64,000 nt of DNA from Seongchinamella sediminis (GTDB lineage Bacteria > Pseudomonadota > Gammaproteobacteria > Pseudomonadales > Halieaceae): contig NZ_QRAN01000022.1 of the NCBI RefSeq assembly GCF_003457605.1, positions 1 through 64,000 on the forward strand, read 5' to 3'. The notes beneath the pieces are model-generated. The model ran no database searches. It saw only the letters and a list, made by a program, of their open reading frames with translations, and was not told the DNA's origin. The translations under genes were made by a program, and so were the position numbers. Positions 1 to 9,806 of the stretch are shown one piece after another. Each line of letters starts with the position of its first letter. The stretch's first letter is position 1.

Positions 1-1
1 A

Positions 2-346
2 TACCTGTACGACAAGGTCTACTGTGCCCGCGGTGATATGGAGAACAGGATCAAAGACCAGCAGTTGGACCTGTTTGCCGGTCGCACCTCCTGCCACAGC
101 TGGTGGCCCAACCAGTTCCGGTAATTGCTATCGAGCCTGGCCTACACGCTGTTCGAGGGGCTGCGTACCCGGGCACTGCAAAACACCATTCTGGCCAAGG
201 CCAGCCCGAACCGAATCCGGCTCACATTGCTGAAGATTGGTGCGGTGATTATCCGCAATACCCGTCGCATCCGCATCCTGATGAGCAGTGCCTGCCCGCA
301 CCAGGAACTGTTCCAAACTGTAGCCTTCCGCCTGACCTCCTCGTAA
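2..346 (+). pseudogene. IS1380-family transposase, C-terminal part, interrupted by in-frame TAA
   Basis: Reading from base 2, the frame gives YLYDKVYCARGDMENRIKDQ and continues to WWPNQFR, typical of the C-terminal part of IS1380-family DDE transposases. A TAA at 122-124 then stops it, and the same frame resumes as LLSSLAYTLFEGL and runs to a second TAA at 344-346, ending with the conserved RNTRRIRILMSS region. Because the frame is unchanged across the stop, the simplest reading is a point nonsense mutation (one base away from TTA Leu), not a frameshift. The truncated protein would lose about 74 C-terminal residues. The N-terminal part lies outside the window. Confidence 0.8.
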
Positions 347-490
347 CCCCGCCGGAGTGCTGCCCCGGCACGTTGATAAACAATGGGGGTTGGGGGAAGT
401 GTGCCCGCAAGGCGTGAAATCAGATCAAATCAGCCTGTTAACTGCCTGCGATTCCGTAATCGGAAAATCTCCGCGGAGATTTGGCCGAAT

Positions 491-514
491 CTGATGACTC
501 ATGAAATATTCAGG
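491..514 (-). repeat. Candidate right terminal inverted repeat of the IS1380 element
   Basis: Read inward on the minus strand the sequence begins CCTGAATATTTCATGAGTC, the CCT-start AT-rich end expected for IS1380 elements. CTAG at 515-518 may be the target duplication. The partner repeat is outside the window, so the call is inference. Confidence 0.5.
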
Positions 515-550
515 CTAGGGCAGCGGGACCCGACTCCTGCTGACCGTTAC

Positions 551-583
551 AAAAAAGGGGGATGCACCTGCGTGCATCCCCCC
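551..583 (-). terminator. Intrinsic terminator downstream of pnp
   Basis: On the minus strand a stem of GGGGGATGCAC paired with GTGCATCCCCC is followed by six T residues. It lies about 20 bases past the pnp stop codon and should end the rimP-to-pnp transcript. Confidence 0.85.
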
Positions 584-604
584 ATCCATGCGTAAAGGCC
601 TGGC

Positions 605-2731
605 TCAGTCGGCAGCTTCTTCTGCCGGAGCCTCTTCGCCAGCCGCTTCGTCCTCAAGCAGTTCCTTGATGGACAGCTTGATGCGACCACGCTGGTCCAC
701 ATCCAGCACCTTGACCTTTACTTCCTGGCCTTCGCTCAGGTAGTCGGTCACGTTCTCCACCCGCTCGTTGGCGATCTGGGAGATGTGTACCAGGCCGTCC
801 TTGCCGGGCAGGATGTTGACGAAGGCACCGAAGTCGACGATGCGGGCAACAGTACCAGTGTAGACGGCACCCACTTCCGCCTCGGCGGTGATTTCCTCGA
901 CCATGGCAACCGCCTTGTCGCGGGCCATCTGGTCCTGGCCAAAGATACGCACGGTGCCGTCGTCGTCGATATCGACGGTGGCGCCGGACTCCTCGGTGAT
1001 GGAGCGAATCGTTGCGCCGCCCTTGCCGATAATGTCGCGAATCTTGTCGGAATCAACCTTCAGGGTCACCATGGACGGAGCGTTCTCGGAGGTGACCTGG
1101 CGGCCCTCGGCGATGACTTCGTTCATCTGGCCGAGAATGTGCAGGCGCGCCTGCTGGGCCTGCTCCAGGGCAGTCTCCATGATCTGGGCGGTGATGCCCT
1201 CGATCTTGATGTCCATCTGCAGCGCGGTCACACCCTCGGCGGTACCGGCCACTTTAAAGTCCATGTCGCCCAGGTGGTCCTCGTCACCGAGGATGTCGGT
1301 CAGCACGGCGAACTGGTTGCCGTCCTTGACCAGGCCCATGGCGATGCCGGCAACCGGCGCCTTCAGGGGCACGCCGGCGGCCATCAGCGACATGGAGCCC
1401 ACACACACGGAAGCCATGGAGCTGGAACCGTTGGACTCGGTGATCTCGGACACCACGCGCACGGTGTAGGGGAATTCTTCCTCACCGGGCAGTACCGCGG
1501 CCAGACCGCGACGAGCCAGGCGGCCGTGACCGATTTCGCGACGGCTGGTGAACCCGACACGACCCGCTTCGCCCACCGAATAGGGCGGGAAGTTGTAGTG
1601 CAGCATGAACGGATCGCGGCGCTCGCCTTCCAGGGCGTCGATGATCTGGGCGTCACGGGTGGAGCCCAGGGTAACGGCACCAATAGCCTGGGTTTCACCA
1701 CGGGTAAACAGGGCGGAACCGTGGGCCTTGGGCAGAATGTCGACCTCACAGGCGATGGCGCGCACGGTGCGGGTGTCGCGACCGTCGATACGGGGCTCGC
1801 CAGCCAGGATGCGCTTGCGCACCAGGTTTTTCTCGAGCTTCTTGAACAGCTCTTTCACTTCGTCGGCAGAAGGGCCGCCTTCGACCGCCAGCGCTGCGAC
1901 CGCGGCATCGCGAATCTCACCAACGCGGGCGTAGCGATCGGCTTTTTCGGTGATGCGGTAAGCTTCGCCGAGATCGGTCTTGACCTGGGCTTCCACCGCC
2001 GCCAGCAGCTCTTCGTTCACGGCAGGCGCCTGCCAGTCCCACTTCGGCTTGCCGGCTTCCGCCGCCAGCTCATTGATGGCCTGGATAACCGTCTGCATTT
2101 CCTGGTGGGCGTAGAGGACCGCACCCAGCATCTGGTCTTCGGTCAGCTCCTTGGCTTCGGATTCAACCATCAGTACCGCATCGGCGGTACCGGCAACCAC
2201 CATGTCCAGCTTGCTCTCGGCCAGCTGCTCGTAGGTGGGGTTGAGGATGTAACCCTGGTCGGCGCTGAAACCGACCCGGGCGCCGCCGATGGGGCCGTTG
2301 AAGGGCGCGCCGGAAATGGCCAGGGCCGCGGAGGTACCGATCATCGCAGGGATATCGGGGTCAATGCTCTTGTCCGCGCTCATCACGGTACAAACCACCT
2401 GTACTTCGTTCATGAAGCCGTCGGGGAACAGCGGGCGGATGGGGCGGTCGATCAGCCGTGAGGTCAGGGTTTCTTTTTCGCTGGGGCGGGCTTCACGCTT
2501 GAAAAAGCCGCCGGGGATTTTGCCCACTGAGTAGGTTTTTTCAATGTAGTGCACGGCCAGCGGGAAGAAGTCGCGCCCTTCGCGCTGGGTTTTCTCCGCG
2601 ACTACAGTACACAGCACCGAGGTGTTTTCGACGGTAACCAGAACCGATCCGGTCGCCTGGCGGGCGATACGGCCGGTTTCCAGCGTGACTGTCTGGCCAC
2701 CGTACTGGAATGTTTTTGTTACTGGATTCAC
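605..2731 (-). CDS. pnp: Polyribonucleotide nucleotidyltransferase (PNPase)
   Basis: A 708-residue 3'-to-5' phosphorolytic exoribonuclease, a trimer and the core of the RNA degradosome. Two RNase PH-like domains occupy roughly residues 1-230 and 310-550, joined by an all-alpha linker. They are followed by a KH domain around 553-610 with the IIGKGG motif and an S1 domain around 620-690 ([17 protein letters not shown]). The C-terminus is short and acidic ([16 protein letters not shown]). Length matches the family. The start is GTG, with GGAG seven bases upstream. It is the last gene of the block, 61 bases after rpsO, the order in which E. coli PNPase autoregulates after RNase III cutting. Confidence 0.98.
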   Translation of the reverse strand: MNPVTKTFQYGGQTVTLETGRIARQATGSVLVTVENTSVLCTVVAEKTQREGRDFFPLAVHYIEKTYSVGKIPGGFFKREARPSEKETLTSRLIDRPIRPLFPDGFMNEVQVVCTVMSADKSIDPDIPAMIGTSAALAISGAPFNGPIGGARVGFSADQGYILNPTYEQLAESKLDMVVAGTADAVLMVESEAKELTEDQMLGAVLYAHQEMQTVIQAINELAAEAGKPKWDWQAPAVNEELLAAVEAQVKTDLGEAYRITEKADRYARVGEIRDAAVAALAVEGGPSADEVKELFKKLEKNLVRKRILAGEPRIDGRDTRTVRAIACEVDILPKAHGSALFTRGETQAIGAVTLGSTRDAQIIDALEGERRDPFMLHYNFPPYSVGEAGRVGFTSRREIGHGRLARRGLAAVLPGEEEFPYTVRVVSEITESNGSSSMASVCVGSMSLMAAGVPLKAPVAGIAMGLVKDGNQFAVLTDILGDEDHLGDMDFKVAGTAEGVTALQMDIKIEGITAQIMETALEQAQQARLHILGQMNEVIAEGRQVTSENAPSMVTLKVDSDKIRDIIGKGGATIRSITEESGATVDIDDDGTVRIFGQDQMARDKAVAMVEEITAEAEVGAVYTGTVARIVDFGAFVNILPGKDGLVHISQIANERVENVTDYLSEGQEVKVKVLDVDQRGRIKLSIKELLEDEAAGEEAPAEEAAD

Positions 2732-2756
2732 AATTTTTCTCCAATTCTATATATAA

Positions 2757-2778
2757 ACAACGGGGCCCCTTGGCCCCG
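2757..2778 (-). terminator. rpsO-pnp intergenic hairpin (weak terminator or processing site)
   Basis: CGGGGCC pairs with GGCCCCG around a four-base loop (stem 2761-2778). On the minus strand a T-rich but interrupted stretch (TTGTTTATATA) follows. It sits between the rpsO stop and the pnp start, where E. coli has the rpsO attenuator and RNase III site. Partial read-through into pnp is expected. Confidence 0.6.
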
Positions 2779-2792
2779 ATGTGTGGTACAGC

Positions 2793-3062
2793 TTATCGAC
2801 GCAGACCGAGTCGCTTGATCAGATCGGTGTAACGCGCTGCATCTTTGCGCTTGAGATAGTCCAGCAGCTTGCGGCGCTGGTTTACCATGCGGATCAGGCC
2901 GCGACGGGAGTGGTGGTCGTGCTTGTGCGACTTGAAGTGTCCCTGCAACTGCTCGATGTTTGCGGTGAGCAGTGCTACCTGTACTTCCGGGGAACCTGTG
3001 TCGCCCTCGCCTACCTTGTACTCGTTTACGATTGCTGCTTTCTGTTCAGCGTTTAAAGCCAT
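2793..3062 (-). CDS. rpsO: 30S ribosomal protein S15
   Basis: An 89-residue primary 16S rRNA-binding protein of the small subunit platform. It has the usual four-helix S15 sequence, including [19 protein letters not shown] and the basic end [19 protein letters not shown]. Length equals the bacterial norm. The ATG is preceded by GAGGAATAGAAA, a good ribosome binding site. It follows truB after a structured spacer of 255 bases and precedes pnp, the standard gammaproteobacterial order. S15 commonly represses its own translation through its leader RNA, and a short hairpin close to the start could serve that purpose. Confidence 0.98.
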   Translation of the reverse strand: MALNAEQKAAIVNEYKVGEGDTGSPEVQVALLTANIEQLQGHFKSHKHDHHSRRGLIRMVNQRRKLLDYLKRKDAARYTDLIKRLGLRR

Positions 3063-3090
3063 TTTCTATTCCTCTTGAATAATCTGCCTC

Positions 3091-3106
3091 AGGTGGCGTA
3101 CCACCC
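3091..3106 (-). promoter_or_regulatory. Short hairpin in the rpsO leader, possible S15 autoregulatory element
   Basis: GGTGG pairs with CCACC around a four-base loop (3092-3105), about 30 bases upstream of the rpsO ATG. S15 leaders in several bacteria use small stems near the ribosome binding site. The hairpin is visible; its regulatory role is inference. Confidence 0.35.
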
Positions 3107-3111
3107 TTCCA

Positions 3112-3147
3112 ATAAAAAGAGCCTGTCCGTGCAGATTAACAGACAGG
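3112..3147 (-). terminator. Terminator-like hairpin in the truB-rpsO spacer
   Basis: On the minus strand CCTGTC pairs with GACAGG around a loop and is followed by CTCTTTTTATT. It lies between truB and rpsO, so it could end the upstream transcript or attenuate read-through into rpsO. Confidence 0.6.
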
Positions 3148-3219
3148 TTCGCGTCACCAGTCAGGTGACTCTCAAGCAGGCCTCACAACCGGCTTACTGC
3201 CGCCTGTGGCCCACGCCCT

Positions 3220-3259
3220 GCCAACACTGGCGAAAGCATCCGCGCTTTCGGGTGTTGGC
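3220..3259 (-). other. Long imperfect hairpin in the truB-rpsO spacer
   Basis: GCCAACAC (3220-3227) pairs with GTGTTGGC (3252-3259), and inside it CGAAAGC (3231-3237) pairs with GCTTTCG (3244-3250). The fold has 15 base pairs with one small internal loop. No gene overlaps it. A third stem (3309-3332) covers the truB stop codon. Confidence 0.5.
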
Positions 3260-3317
3260 CTGACTCACATTGACCCATGGTCAATGGCGGCGCATCCCTG
3301 CGCCCCGCGTAAACGGC

Positions 3318-4250
3318 CTAGCGGCCGTTTACCACCAGCCGACGCGGCGCCACGCGCCCGTCGTCCAATATCTCTCCTACCCCGAGAAACTCGCCGGTCT
3401 CCAGGGCGACGCGCACCATACCACTTGCGGGCGCGTTTGGCACCAGTACCGGCTGGCCCTGGCGCAGGTAAAACCCGCCGGATTCAGCCAGTTCCACCAG
3501 GGGCAGGGCCTTCACCGCGGTGTCCGCCGGCAGCAGCAAGTCATCCATCTGCGCCAGCTGGTCATTCTGTTTCAGCCCCTCCAGGGTAGTGAGGCTGACA
3601 CTGTCCTCAATGCTGAAAGGGCCGGCCATGGTGCGCCGCAACACGCTCACATGGGCGCCGCAGCCCAGGGCCTGGCCGAGATCCTCGGCGATGGAACGCA
3701 CATAGGTGCCCTTGCTGCACTCGAGGTAGATGTCTACCTCGGCCCGGGCGCCGTCGCGGCGGAAATCGCGCAGCTCCAGCTGGTGCACCGTCACCTGGCG
3801 CGATTTGCGCTCTACTTCTATGCCCTGGCGAGCCAGCTTGTACAGGGGCTGGCCATTCTGCTTGATGGCAGAGAACATGGACGGCACCTGTTCGATCTCA
3901 CCGCGAAAGGCCTGCAGGGCTATTGCCACGTCGGCCTCGCTTATTGCACTGGCATCGTTTGTTGCCAGCACATCGCCCTCGGCATCACCGCTGTCGGTGA
4001 CCGTACCCAGCACAAACGTGCTCTGGTAAGCCTTGTCCGCATCCAGCAGGTACTGGGAGAACTTGGTGGCCTCGCCAAAACACAGGGGCAACACTCCCGT
4101 TGCCAGGGGGTCCAGGCTGCCGGTGTGGCCGGCCTTGGCGGCAAAGTAGAGCCGCTTTGCCACCTGCAGCGCCTGGTTGGAACTCATGCCCAGTGGCTTG
4201 TCCAGAACCAGGATGCCGTTCACTGGGCGACCCCGGCGGCGCCTCGCCAC
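3318..4250 (-). CDS. truB: tRNA pseudouridine(55) synthase
   Basis: A 310-residue enzyme that converts U55 of the T-loop of tRNAs to pseudouridine. The catalytic aspartate lies in the TruB motif GHTGSLDPLATGVLP near residues 41-55. The C-terminal part (residues ~250-305) corresponds to the small PUA-like region, and total length matches the E. coli enzyme (314). The start is GTG two bases past the rbfA stop; GAGGAG at the end of rbfA serves as its ribosome binding site, so the two genes are translationally coupled. The stop codon lies inside a 10-base-pair hairpin at 3309-3332. Confidence 0.97.
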   Translation of the reverse strand: MARRRRGRPVNGILVLDKPLGMSSNQALQVAKRLYFAAKAGHTGSLDPLATGVLPLCFGEATKFSQYLLDADKAYQSTFVLGTVTDSGDAEGDVLATNDASAISEADVAIALQAFRGEIEQVPSMFSAIKQNGQPLYKLARQGIEVERKSRQVTVHQLELRDFRRDGARAEVDIYLECSKGTYVRSIAEDLGQALGCGAHVSVLRRTMAGPFSIEDSVSLTTLEGLKQNDQLAQMDDLLLPADTAVKALPLVELAESGGFYLRQGQPVLVPNAPASGMVRVALETGEFLGVGEILDDGRVAPRRLVVNGR

Positions 4251-4252
4251 CG

Positions 4253-4651
4253 CTACTGCTCCTCTGCGCTGTCGTCGCGCAGGCCCAGTTCGCGATCCGA
4301 CTCCGCTGCCTTGCGGATCAGCTCCTCCAGGTCGCGGCCACGGCCGACGCTGGTATCGAAGTAAAACCGCAGCTGCGGCACCATGCGCATGCTGCTGTCC
4401 CGTGACAGCTGGCTGCGCAAAAAACCCGCCGCCCGGTTCAGCGCCTCGGTGGATTCACTGGCTTCCTCGGCCGAACTGGCGTTCATGGCAGTATAGTAGA
4501 CCCGCGCGTGGCCCATATCCCGGCTCACATCCACGCCGGTAATGCTGACCATACCCACCCGGGGGTCACGCACCTCGTGCTGGATCAGCTCTGCCAGCTC
4601 CCGCTGCAGGTAATCTGCAACGCGCTGGGTACGGGCGTATTCCTTGGCCAT
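4253..4651 (-). CDS. rbfA: 30S ribosome-binding factor A
   Basis: A 132-residue KH-fold factor that binds the 5' helix of 16S rRNA during late 30S maturation and supports growth in the cold. The sequence starts MAKEYARTQRVADYLQRELA and contains the typical VRDPRVGMVSITGVDVSRD stretch. Length is as expected (133 in E. coli). It lies 20 bases after infB and immediately before truB. Confidence 0.97.
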   Translation of the reverse strand: MAKEYARTQRVADYLQRELAELIQHEVRDPRVGMVSITGVDVSRDMGHARVYYTAMNASSAEEASESTEALNRAAGFLRSQLSRDSSMRMVPQLRFYFDTSVGRGRDLEELIRKAAESDRELGLRDDSAEEQ

Positions 4652-4671
4652 GATAGTCGGGAAATCGCCGC

Positions 4672-7377
4672 CTACAGGGAGCGGGCGATTTCCTTCACCT
4701 CGAACACTTCGATCTGGTCACCTACCTTCACATCGGTGTAGTTCTTGACCCCGATACCGCACTCCATGCCATTACGGACCTCGTTGGCATCGTCCTTGAA
4801 GCGCCGCAGCGATTCCAGCTCTCCCTCGTAAATCACCACGTTGTCGCGCAGCACACGAATGGGCCTGGAGCGGTATACCGTACCCTCGGTGACCATACAG
4901 CCGGCGATCTGGCCGAACTTGGGCGAGCGGAACACGTCGCGCACCTCGGCAATGCCGAGTATTTCCTCGCGCAGTTCCGGCGCCAGCATGCCGGTCAGGG
5001 CGGCCTTCACATCGTCGATCAGGTCGTAGATCACGTTGTAATAACGCAGGTCCACGCCCTCGTTCTCGATCAGCCTGCGGGCGGCGTTGTCCGCACGCAC
5101 GTTGAAACCAAAGATCACCGCGCCGGAGGTAATCGCCAGGGTGACGTCGGTCTCGGCAATGCCGCCGACACCACCGGCAACCACATTGACCTGCACTTCC
5201 TCGTTGCCGAGGTCCAGCAGGGCGCTCTGGATAGCTTCCAGGGAACCGCGCACGTCGGCCTTGACCACCACGTTGAGGGTCTTTTTCTCGCCGGCGGTCA
5301 TGCTCTCGAACATGTTGTCCAGCTTGGCCGCCTGCTGGCGCGCCAGCTTGGTATCGCGGCTCTTTTCCTGGCGGAAATCGGCTATCTCACGCGCCCGCTT
5401 TTCGCTCTCCACCGCGGCGAACTGGTCGCCGGCGTCAGGCGTGCCGTCCAGGCCAAGAATTTCAACCGGGATGGAGGGACCGGCCTCGTCGATCGGCTGG
5501 CCGTTTTCGTCCAGCATGGCGCGCACCCGGCCATATTGCAGGCCCGCGAGAACGATGTCGCCCTTGCGCAGGGTGCCGCTCTGGACCAGCAGGGATGCGA
5601 CAGAACCGCGCCCCTTGTCCAGCCGGGACTCAATCACAATGCCCTGGGCAGGCACATCGCGAGGCGCCTGCAGCTCCAGCAGCTCTGACTGCAGCAGCAC
5701 CGCTTCCAGCAGCTCGTTAATGCCCTCACCGGTGTGGGCCGATACGGGGATAAACTGGGTGTCGCCGCCCCAATCTTCAGGAATCACATCTTTGGCCGCC
5801 AGCTCATTCTTGACCCGGTCCGGGTCCGCGCCTTCCTTGTCCATCTTGTTGATGGCGACAATCAACGGCACTTCTGCCGCGCGGGCGTGATTGACCGCCT
5901 CCTCGGTTTGCGGCATGACGCCGTCATCGGCGGCAACCACGAGGATAACGATGTCGGTGCTCTTGGCGCCGCGGGCACGCATGGCGGTAAACGCCGCATG
6001 TCCCGGGGTATCGAGGAAAGAAATCATCCCGTGATCGGTATCGACGTGGTAGGCACCGATATGCTGGGTAATACCACCGGCCTCGCCAGAGGCCACGTGG
6101 CTCTTGCGAATGTAGTCCAGCAGCGAGGTCTTGCCGTGGTCCACGTGGCCCATCACGGTCACTACCGGGGCGCGCGGCTCGAGCGTGCCCTCATCGGCAC
6201 TCTGGGCCAGGGTTTCCACCAGGCTTTCTTCCAGCGCATCGGCGCTGACCGTCTTGACCTTGTGACCCATCTCCTCGACCACCAGGGTCGCGGTATCCTG
6301 GTCGATCATCTGGTTGATGGTCGCCATGACCCCCAGGCCCATGAGCTGCTTGATCACCTCACCGGCCTTGACCGACATCTGCTGGGCGAGATCGCCCACG
6401 GAAATCATGTCGCCCACAGCCACTTCCACCGCTTTCTTTTCAGTCGGCAGCTCAAAGCCGTGCCTGGAGTGCTCCTCGTGGGTCGCTTTCAGCTTCTTGC
6501 GGCCACGACGACGGGCCATGCCTGACTCGGCGCGGTCCAGGTCGGACAGTGACAGATTGTGGCCGCGCTGCTTGCCGCGTCCCGCTGGCTTCTCCAGCCG
6601 GCCGTGTTTCTTCCGCCGCTGGTCGGCGGCCGTGCTGCTGGGAGCCTCGTGCAGGCGCTTGGGGCGCTTGACTGCGTCCTGGGGCTGCTCGGCTTCTTTT
6701 TTGGCCTTGGCTTCCGCCTCGGCTTTCTTGCGAGCTTCTTCTGCCTTGCGAGCTTCCAGTGCAGCCTTGCGCGCAGCGTCTTCTTCCGCTTCCCGCTTCT
6801 TGCGCCGGGCAGCAGCGCGCTGGCGCAGGATCTCCGGATCCATGTTGGCCGGATCCTCCTCTTCCTCAGGCTCAGGCTCAGGTTCTGGCTCGGGTTCTGG
6901 CTCGGGCACAAACTCGGCTTCGGCCGCTTCTTGCGCGGCTTTCGCCGCTTCTGCAGCCGCCCTGGCTTCCGCCTCAGCCGCTGCCGCTTCTGCCTCGGCG
7001 CGCTCTACCGCTGCCGCTTCCGCCGCTGTCGCTGCTGCTTGCTCGGCTTCCCTGGCCGCCTCGGCTGCAAGTTCGGCCGGGTCGCGTTTCACGTAGGTAC
7101 GCTTTTTACGCACCTCCACATTAACGGTTTTCCTGCCCTGGGAACCGGAGGTCTTCAGGGTACTCAGGGTCTTTCTTTTCAGCGTAATACGCCGGGGCGC
7201 GTCCGTGGACTCGCCGTGGCTACGCTTCAGATAGGACAGCAGGGTCTGCTTGTCCTCATCCGATACAGCCTGATCCGCTCCCGTATGGGGTAAGCCCGCT
7301 TCTTTCATCTGCGTCAGCAGACGTTCGGCGGATGCACCCACTACTTCTGCGAGTTGCTGTACTGTCACTTGCGCCAT
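4672..7377 (-). CDS. infB: Translation initiation factor IF-2
   Basis: A 901-residue GTPase that places initiator fMet-tRNA on the 30S subunit. Residues 1-50 form the IF-2 N-terminal fold. A long charged and alanine-rich linker (about 90-300) follows, including a (Pro-Glu)7 stretch encoded by a 6-base tandem repeat. The G domain begins around residue 400 with GHVDHGKTS (G1), DTPGHAAF (G3) and [11 protein letters not shown] (G4). Domains II-IV, including the fMet-binding C2 domain, complete the protein. It lies 52 bases after nusA. The ATG is preceded by a GGAG-like site. Internal starts giving shorter isoforms, known for E. coli infB, cannot be judged here. Confidence 0.98.
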   Translation of the reverse strand: MAQVTVQQLAEVVGASAERLLTQMKEAGLPHTGADQAVSDEDKQTLLSYLKRSHGESTDAPRRITLKRKTLSTLKTSGSQGRKTVNVEVRKKRTYVKRDPAELAAEAAREAEQAAATAAEAAAVERAEAEAAAAEAEARAAAEAAKAAQEAAEAEFVPEPEPEPEPEPEPEEEEDPANMDPEILRQRAAARRKKREAEEDAARKAALEARKAEEARKKAEAEAKAKKEAEQPQDAVKRPKRLHEAPSSTAADQRRKKHGRLEKPAGRGKQRGHNLSLSDLDRAESGMARRRGRKKLKATHEEHSRHGFELPTEKKAVEVAVGDMISVGDLAQQMSVKAGEVIKQLMGLGVMATINQMIDQDTATLVVEEMGHKVKTVSADALEESLVETLAQSADEGTLEPRAPVVTVMGHVDHGKTSLLDYIRKSHVASGEAGGITQHIGAYHVDTDHGMISFLDTPGHAAFTAMRARGAKSTDIVILVVAADDGVMPQTEEAVNHARAAEVPLIVAINKMDKEGADPDRVKNELAAKDVIPEDWGGDTQFIPVSAHTGEGINELLEAVLLQSELLELQAPRDVPAQGIVIESRLDKGRGSVASLLVQSGTLRKGDIVLAGLQYGRVRAMLDENGQPIDEAGPSIPVEILGLDGTPDAGDQFAAVESEKRAREIADFRQEKSRDTKLARQQAAKLDNMFESMTAGEKKTLNVVVKADVRGSLEAIQSALLDLGNEEVQVNVVAGGVGGIAETDVTLAITSGAVIFGFNVRADNAARRLIENEGVDLRYYNVIYDLIDDVKAALTGMLAPELREEILGIAEVRDVFRSPKFGQIAGCMVTEGTVYRSRPIRVLRDNVVIYEGELESLRRFKDDANEVRNGMECGIGVKNYTDVKVGDQIEVFEVKEIARSL
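6865..6906. repeat. Hexanucleotide tandem repeat within infB
   Basis: Seven 6-base units (three ctcagg, then alternating ttctgg and ctcggg) encode seven Pro-Glu pairs in the IF-2 linker. Copy-number changes would keep the frame. Confidence 0.8.
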
Positions 7378-7429
7378 GCAATATTCTCCTCGATACCCTG
7401 TTTTCCAGTGTCTGCCCTACCGCAGCCGC

Positions 7430-8923
7430 TTACTCTTCAGCCTCGGCAAACCAGGGTGCGCGCGCGGTCATAATCAACTCACCCGCACGCTCTTCAGTCA
7501 TGTCTTCAATGTCCATTAAATCTTCAATACCCTGCTCCGCCAGGTCTTCCATGGTGATGATCTCGCGGCTGGCCAGGATGTAGGCCAGGTGACGGTCCAT
7601 ACCGTCCATGTTGAGCAGGTCTTCCGCCGGCTCGTTGGCGCCCAGCTGTTCCTCCGAGGCAATGGCCTGGGTCAACAGTGCGTCCTTGGCGCGGGCGCGG
7701 AGTTCCTCGGCGATATCCTCATCGAAACCGTCGATGGCGGTCATCTCTTCCAGCGGCACGTAAGCCACTTCCTCCAGGGTGGTAAAGCCTTCTTCCACCA
7801 GTATCTCGGCCACCTCCTCGTCGACGTCCAGCTGCTCGCAGAACACGCCGATCACCTCGCCGGCTTCGGCTTCATGCTTCTCGGCGGCTTCTTCCAGGCT
7901 CATCACGTTGATGGTCCAGCCGGTAAGCTCACTGGCCAGGCGAACGTTCTGCCCCGAGCGGCCAATAGCCTGGGCCAGGTTGTCTTCTGACACCGCCACG
8001 TCCATGGTGCCGGAATCCTCATCCACCACGATGGACTCAACCTCGGCCGGGGCCATGGCGTTGATCACCAGCTGGGCCGGGTTGTCATCCCAGAGGACGA
8101 TATCCACGCGCTCGTTGTCGAGTTCGTTGGACACCGCCTGCACGCGGGATCCGCGCATGCCGACACAGGCGCCGACCGGGTCGATACGCTGGTCGTTGGT
8201 CTTTACCGCGATCTTGGCACGCGAACCGGGGTCGCGGGCCGCGGCGCGTATCTGGATAACCTCCTCGGAGATCTCCGGCACCTCGATCTTGAACAGCTCG
8301 ATCAGCATTTCCGGGCAGGCGCGGCTGAGAATCAGCTGCGGACCGCGGGATTCGGTGCTGATTTCCTTGAGAATGGCGCGCACCCGGTCGTTGACCCGGA
8401 AGGTCTCGCGGCCCACCAGTTCGCTGCGCGGCAGCAGGCCCTCGGCGTTATTGCCGAGATCCACGATCACGTTGTCGCGGGTCACTTTCTTGACGCTGCC
8501 GGCCACCAGTTCACCGACGCGTTCCATGTACTGTTCCACTACCTGGGCGCGCTCGGCATCGCGCACCCGCTGGACAATCACCTGCTTGGCGGTCTGGGCG
8601 GCAATACGGCCAAAGCCGACGTTTTCCACCACCTCCTCGTAGATGTCACCGGGTTGCAGGGAGGGGTCTTTTTCCGCCGCTTCCTCGGTGGTGAACTGGG
8701 TGCCCAGCAGCGCCAGCTCATCGTCGGGCACCACCAGCCAGCGGCGCCTGGTGACATAGTCGCCGGTTTGACGGTCAATCACGACCTCAATATCGGACTC
8801 CTCGTCGTAGCGTTTCTTGGTCGCTGTGGCCAACGCCAGCTCAATCGCCTCGAAGATGATGTCCTCGGACACCCCCTTCTCGTTGGATACAGCCTCCGCT
8901 ACAAGCAGAATTTCCTTTGTCAT
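7430..8923 (-). CDS. nusA: Transcription termination/antitermination factor NusA
   Basis: A 497-residue RNA polymerase-binding factor controlling pausing, termination and rRNA antitermination. The N-terminal polymerase-binding domain covers about residues 1-125, followed by an S1 domain near 135-200 and two KH domains (about 230-345, with [13 protein letters not shown] and [15 protein letters not shown]). Two C-terminal acidic repeats (helix-hairpin-helix) end the protein, as in E. coli (495 residues). It follows rimP by 29 bases and precedes infB, the canonical operon. Confidence 0.98.
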   Translation of the reverse strand: MTKEILLVAEAVSNEKGVSEDIIFEAIELALATATKKRYDEESDIEVVIDRQTGDYVTRRRWLVVPDDELALLGTQFTTEEAAEKDPSLQPGDIYEEVVENVGFGRIAAQTAKQVIVQRVRDAERAQVVEQYMERVGELVAGSVKKVTRDNVIVDLGNNAEGLLPRSELVGRETFRVNDRVRAILKEISTESRGPQLILSRACPEMLIELFKIEVPEISEEVIQIRAAARDPGSRAKIAVKTNDQRIDPVGACVGMRGSRVQAVSNELDNERVDIVLWDDNPAQLVINAMAPAEVESIVVDEDSGTMDVAVSEDNLAQAIGRSGQNVRLASELTGWTINVMSLEEAAEKHEAEAGEVIGVFCEQLDVDEEVAEILVEEGFTTLEEVAYVPLEEMTAIDGFDEDIAEELRARAKDALLTQAIASEEQLGANEPAEDLLNMDGMDRHLAYILASREIITMEDLAEQGIEDLMDIEDMTEERAGELIMTARAPWFAEAEE

Positions 8924-8952
8924 CTCTAGCCTCGCCAGTTCAGGTCCCGCAA

Positions 8953-9408
8953 TCAGATGCGGGGTTGTACGCGCGCTTTTTCTATCGCGCTGTGGGGCAA
9001 CAGGTACTCGTGGTCGTCCACCTGGACGACCACGTCCTCGCCCTCTATTCCTTTCAATACGCCCTTGAACTTGCGCCTCCCCTCGAAGGCGCTGCGCAGG
9101 CGCAGCTCAATCATTTCCCCGGCGTAGGCCGGAAACTGTTCCAGCTTGAACAGCAGGCGGTCCATTCCGGGTGAGGAAACCTCAAGGGTGTACTCCCCGG
9201 TGATCGGATCCTCCACGTCCATAACGCTGCTCACCTGTTCGCTGACAGCGGCACAGTCGTCCACGGAAATACCGTTCTCGTGCTCGATATAAATACGCAA
9301 CAGCGTGTGCCTGCCCTGGGACAGGTACTCGATACCCCACAGCTCAAAGCCAAGGGCCTCGATGGTCGGCTCCAGCAAAAGCTGCAGTTGCTGTTCTTTA
9401 CTTGCCAC
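8953..9408 (-). CDS. rimP: Ribosome maturation factor RimP
   Basis: About 151 residues; needed for 30S subunit assembly around the central pseudoknot. The body reads [20 protein letters not shown] and contains the RimP signature [19 protein letters not shown] and [16 protein letters not shown] chose the GTG at 9408 (VASKEQQLQ), which gives the family length and N-terminus. A TTG at 9426 would add six residues but overlaps the GGAG that serves the GTG. The first protein gene after tRNA-fMet, as in E. coli metY-rimP-nusA-infB. Confidence 0.93.
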   Translation of the reverse strand: MASKEQQLQLLLEPTIEALGFELWGIEYLSQGRHTLLRIYIEHENGISVDDCAAVSEQVSSVMDVEDPITGEYTLEVSSPGMDRLLFKLEQFPAYAGEMIELRLRSAFEGRRKFKGVLKGIEGEDVVVQVDDHEYLLPHSAIEKARVQPRI

Positions 9409-9433
9409 GCCGGCACTTTTCTCCAAAAACGAA

Positions 9434-9452
9434 AAGCTCCACTCAGGAGCTT
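9434..9452 (-). terminator. Hairpin just upstream of rimP
   Basis: AAGCTCC pairs with GGAGCTT around a five-base loop, in the short leader between tRNA-fMet and rimP. Together with the next hairpin it makes a tandem terminator or attenuator. Confidence 0.5.
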
Positions 9453-9465
9453 TATTTCACATACG

Positions 9466-9491
9466 AAAAAGCCCCTGAAAAGGGGCTTTTT
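9466..9491 (-). terminator. Intrinsic terminator between tRNA-fMet and rimP
   Basis: AAAAAGCCCCT pairs with AGGGGCTTTTT around GAAA, giving a stem with a T-run on either strand. It sits 38 bases after the tRNA, so many transcripts from the tRNA promoter should end here. Expression of rimP-nusA-infB would need read-through or antitermination. Confidence 0.85.
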
Positions 9492-9528
9492 CTTCACGTT
9501 GCCGGTTCTGGAGCGGGCAACGTATTGT

Positions 9529-9605
<77 letters not shown>

Positions 9606-9686
9606 TCAATACTTTCTCGCTGTGAAAGCCCCTTGGCGTTCACCTTGGCTCGGTCTCGTCATCCCGACCCAAATTCGAGGCTGTGC

Positions 9687-9715
9687 ATTATAGGTACCGA
9701 CCCCACCCGGGTCAA
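9687..9715 (-). promoter_or_regulatory. Sigma-70 promoter of the tRNA-fMet/rimP operon
   Basis: On the minus strand a TTGACC -35 (9710-9715) and perfect TATAAT -10 (9687-9692) are separated by 17 bases. A GC-rich discriminator (GCACAGCC) follows, and an A-rich stretch lies upstream. This is a strong stable-RNA type promoter about 80 bases before the tRNA. The GC discriminator suggests stringent control (inference). Confidence 0.85.
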
Positions 9716-9806
9716 CCGCAATAGCGACTCTTTTTTAATGCGGCAAATTACCGCCACCAGCGGCCACTTGGGGCGCGCAAAACCGCATCCCGGAAAACGG
9801 TCAGCA

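Larger units (their letters stand above)
1..514 (+). mobile_element. IS1380-family insertion sequence, right-hand part (left end outside window)
   Basis: The segment holds the C-terminal part of an IS1380-type transposase and, about 145 bases after its stop, a candidate right terminal inverted repeat (491-514) followed by CTAG, which could be a 4-base target duplication. The space between transposase and end contains a perfect 18-base palindrome at 465-482. The element lies just outside the terminator of pnp, a typical neutral insertion site. The family call rests on the transposase C-terminus. The exact boundary at 514 is inferred because the left end is not in view. Confidence 0.7.

Noticed and set aside
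785-2461. Long plus-strand ORF (558 codons) opposite pnp
   Set aside because: Antisense shadow of pnp; low-complexity composition produced by GC-rich codon use, no recognisable domain.
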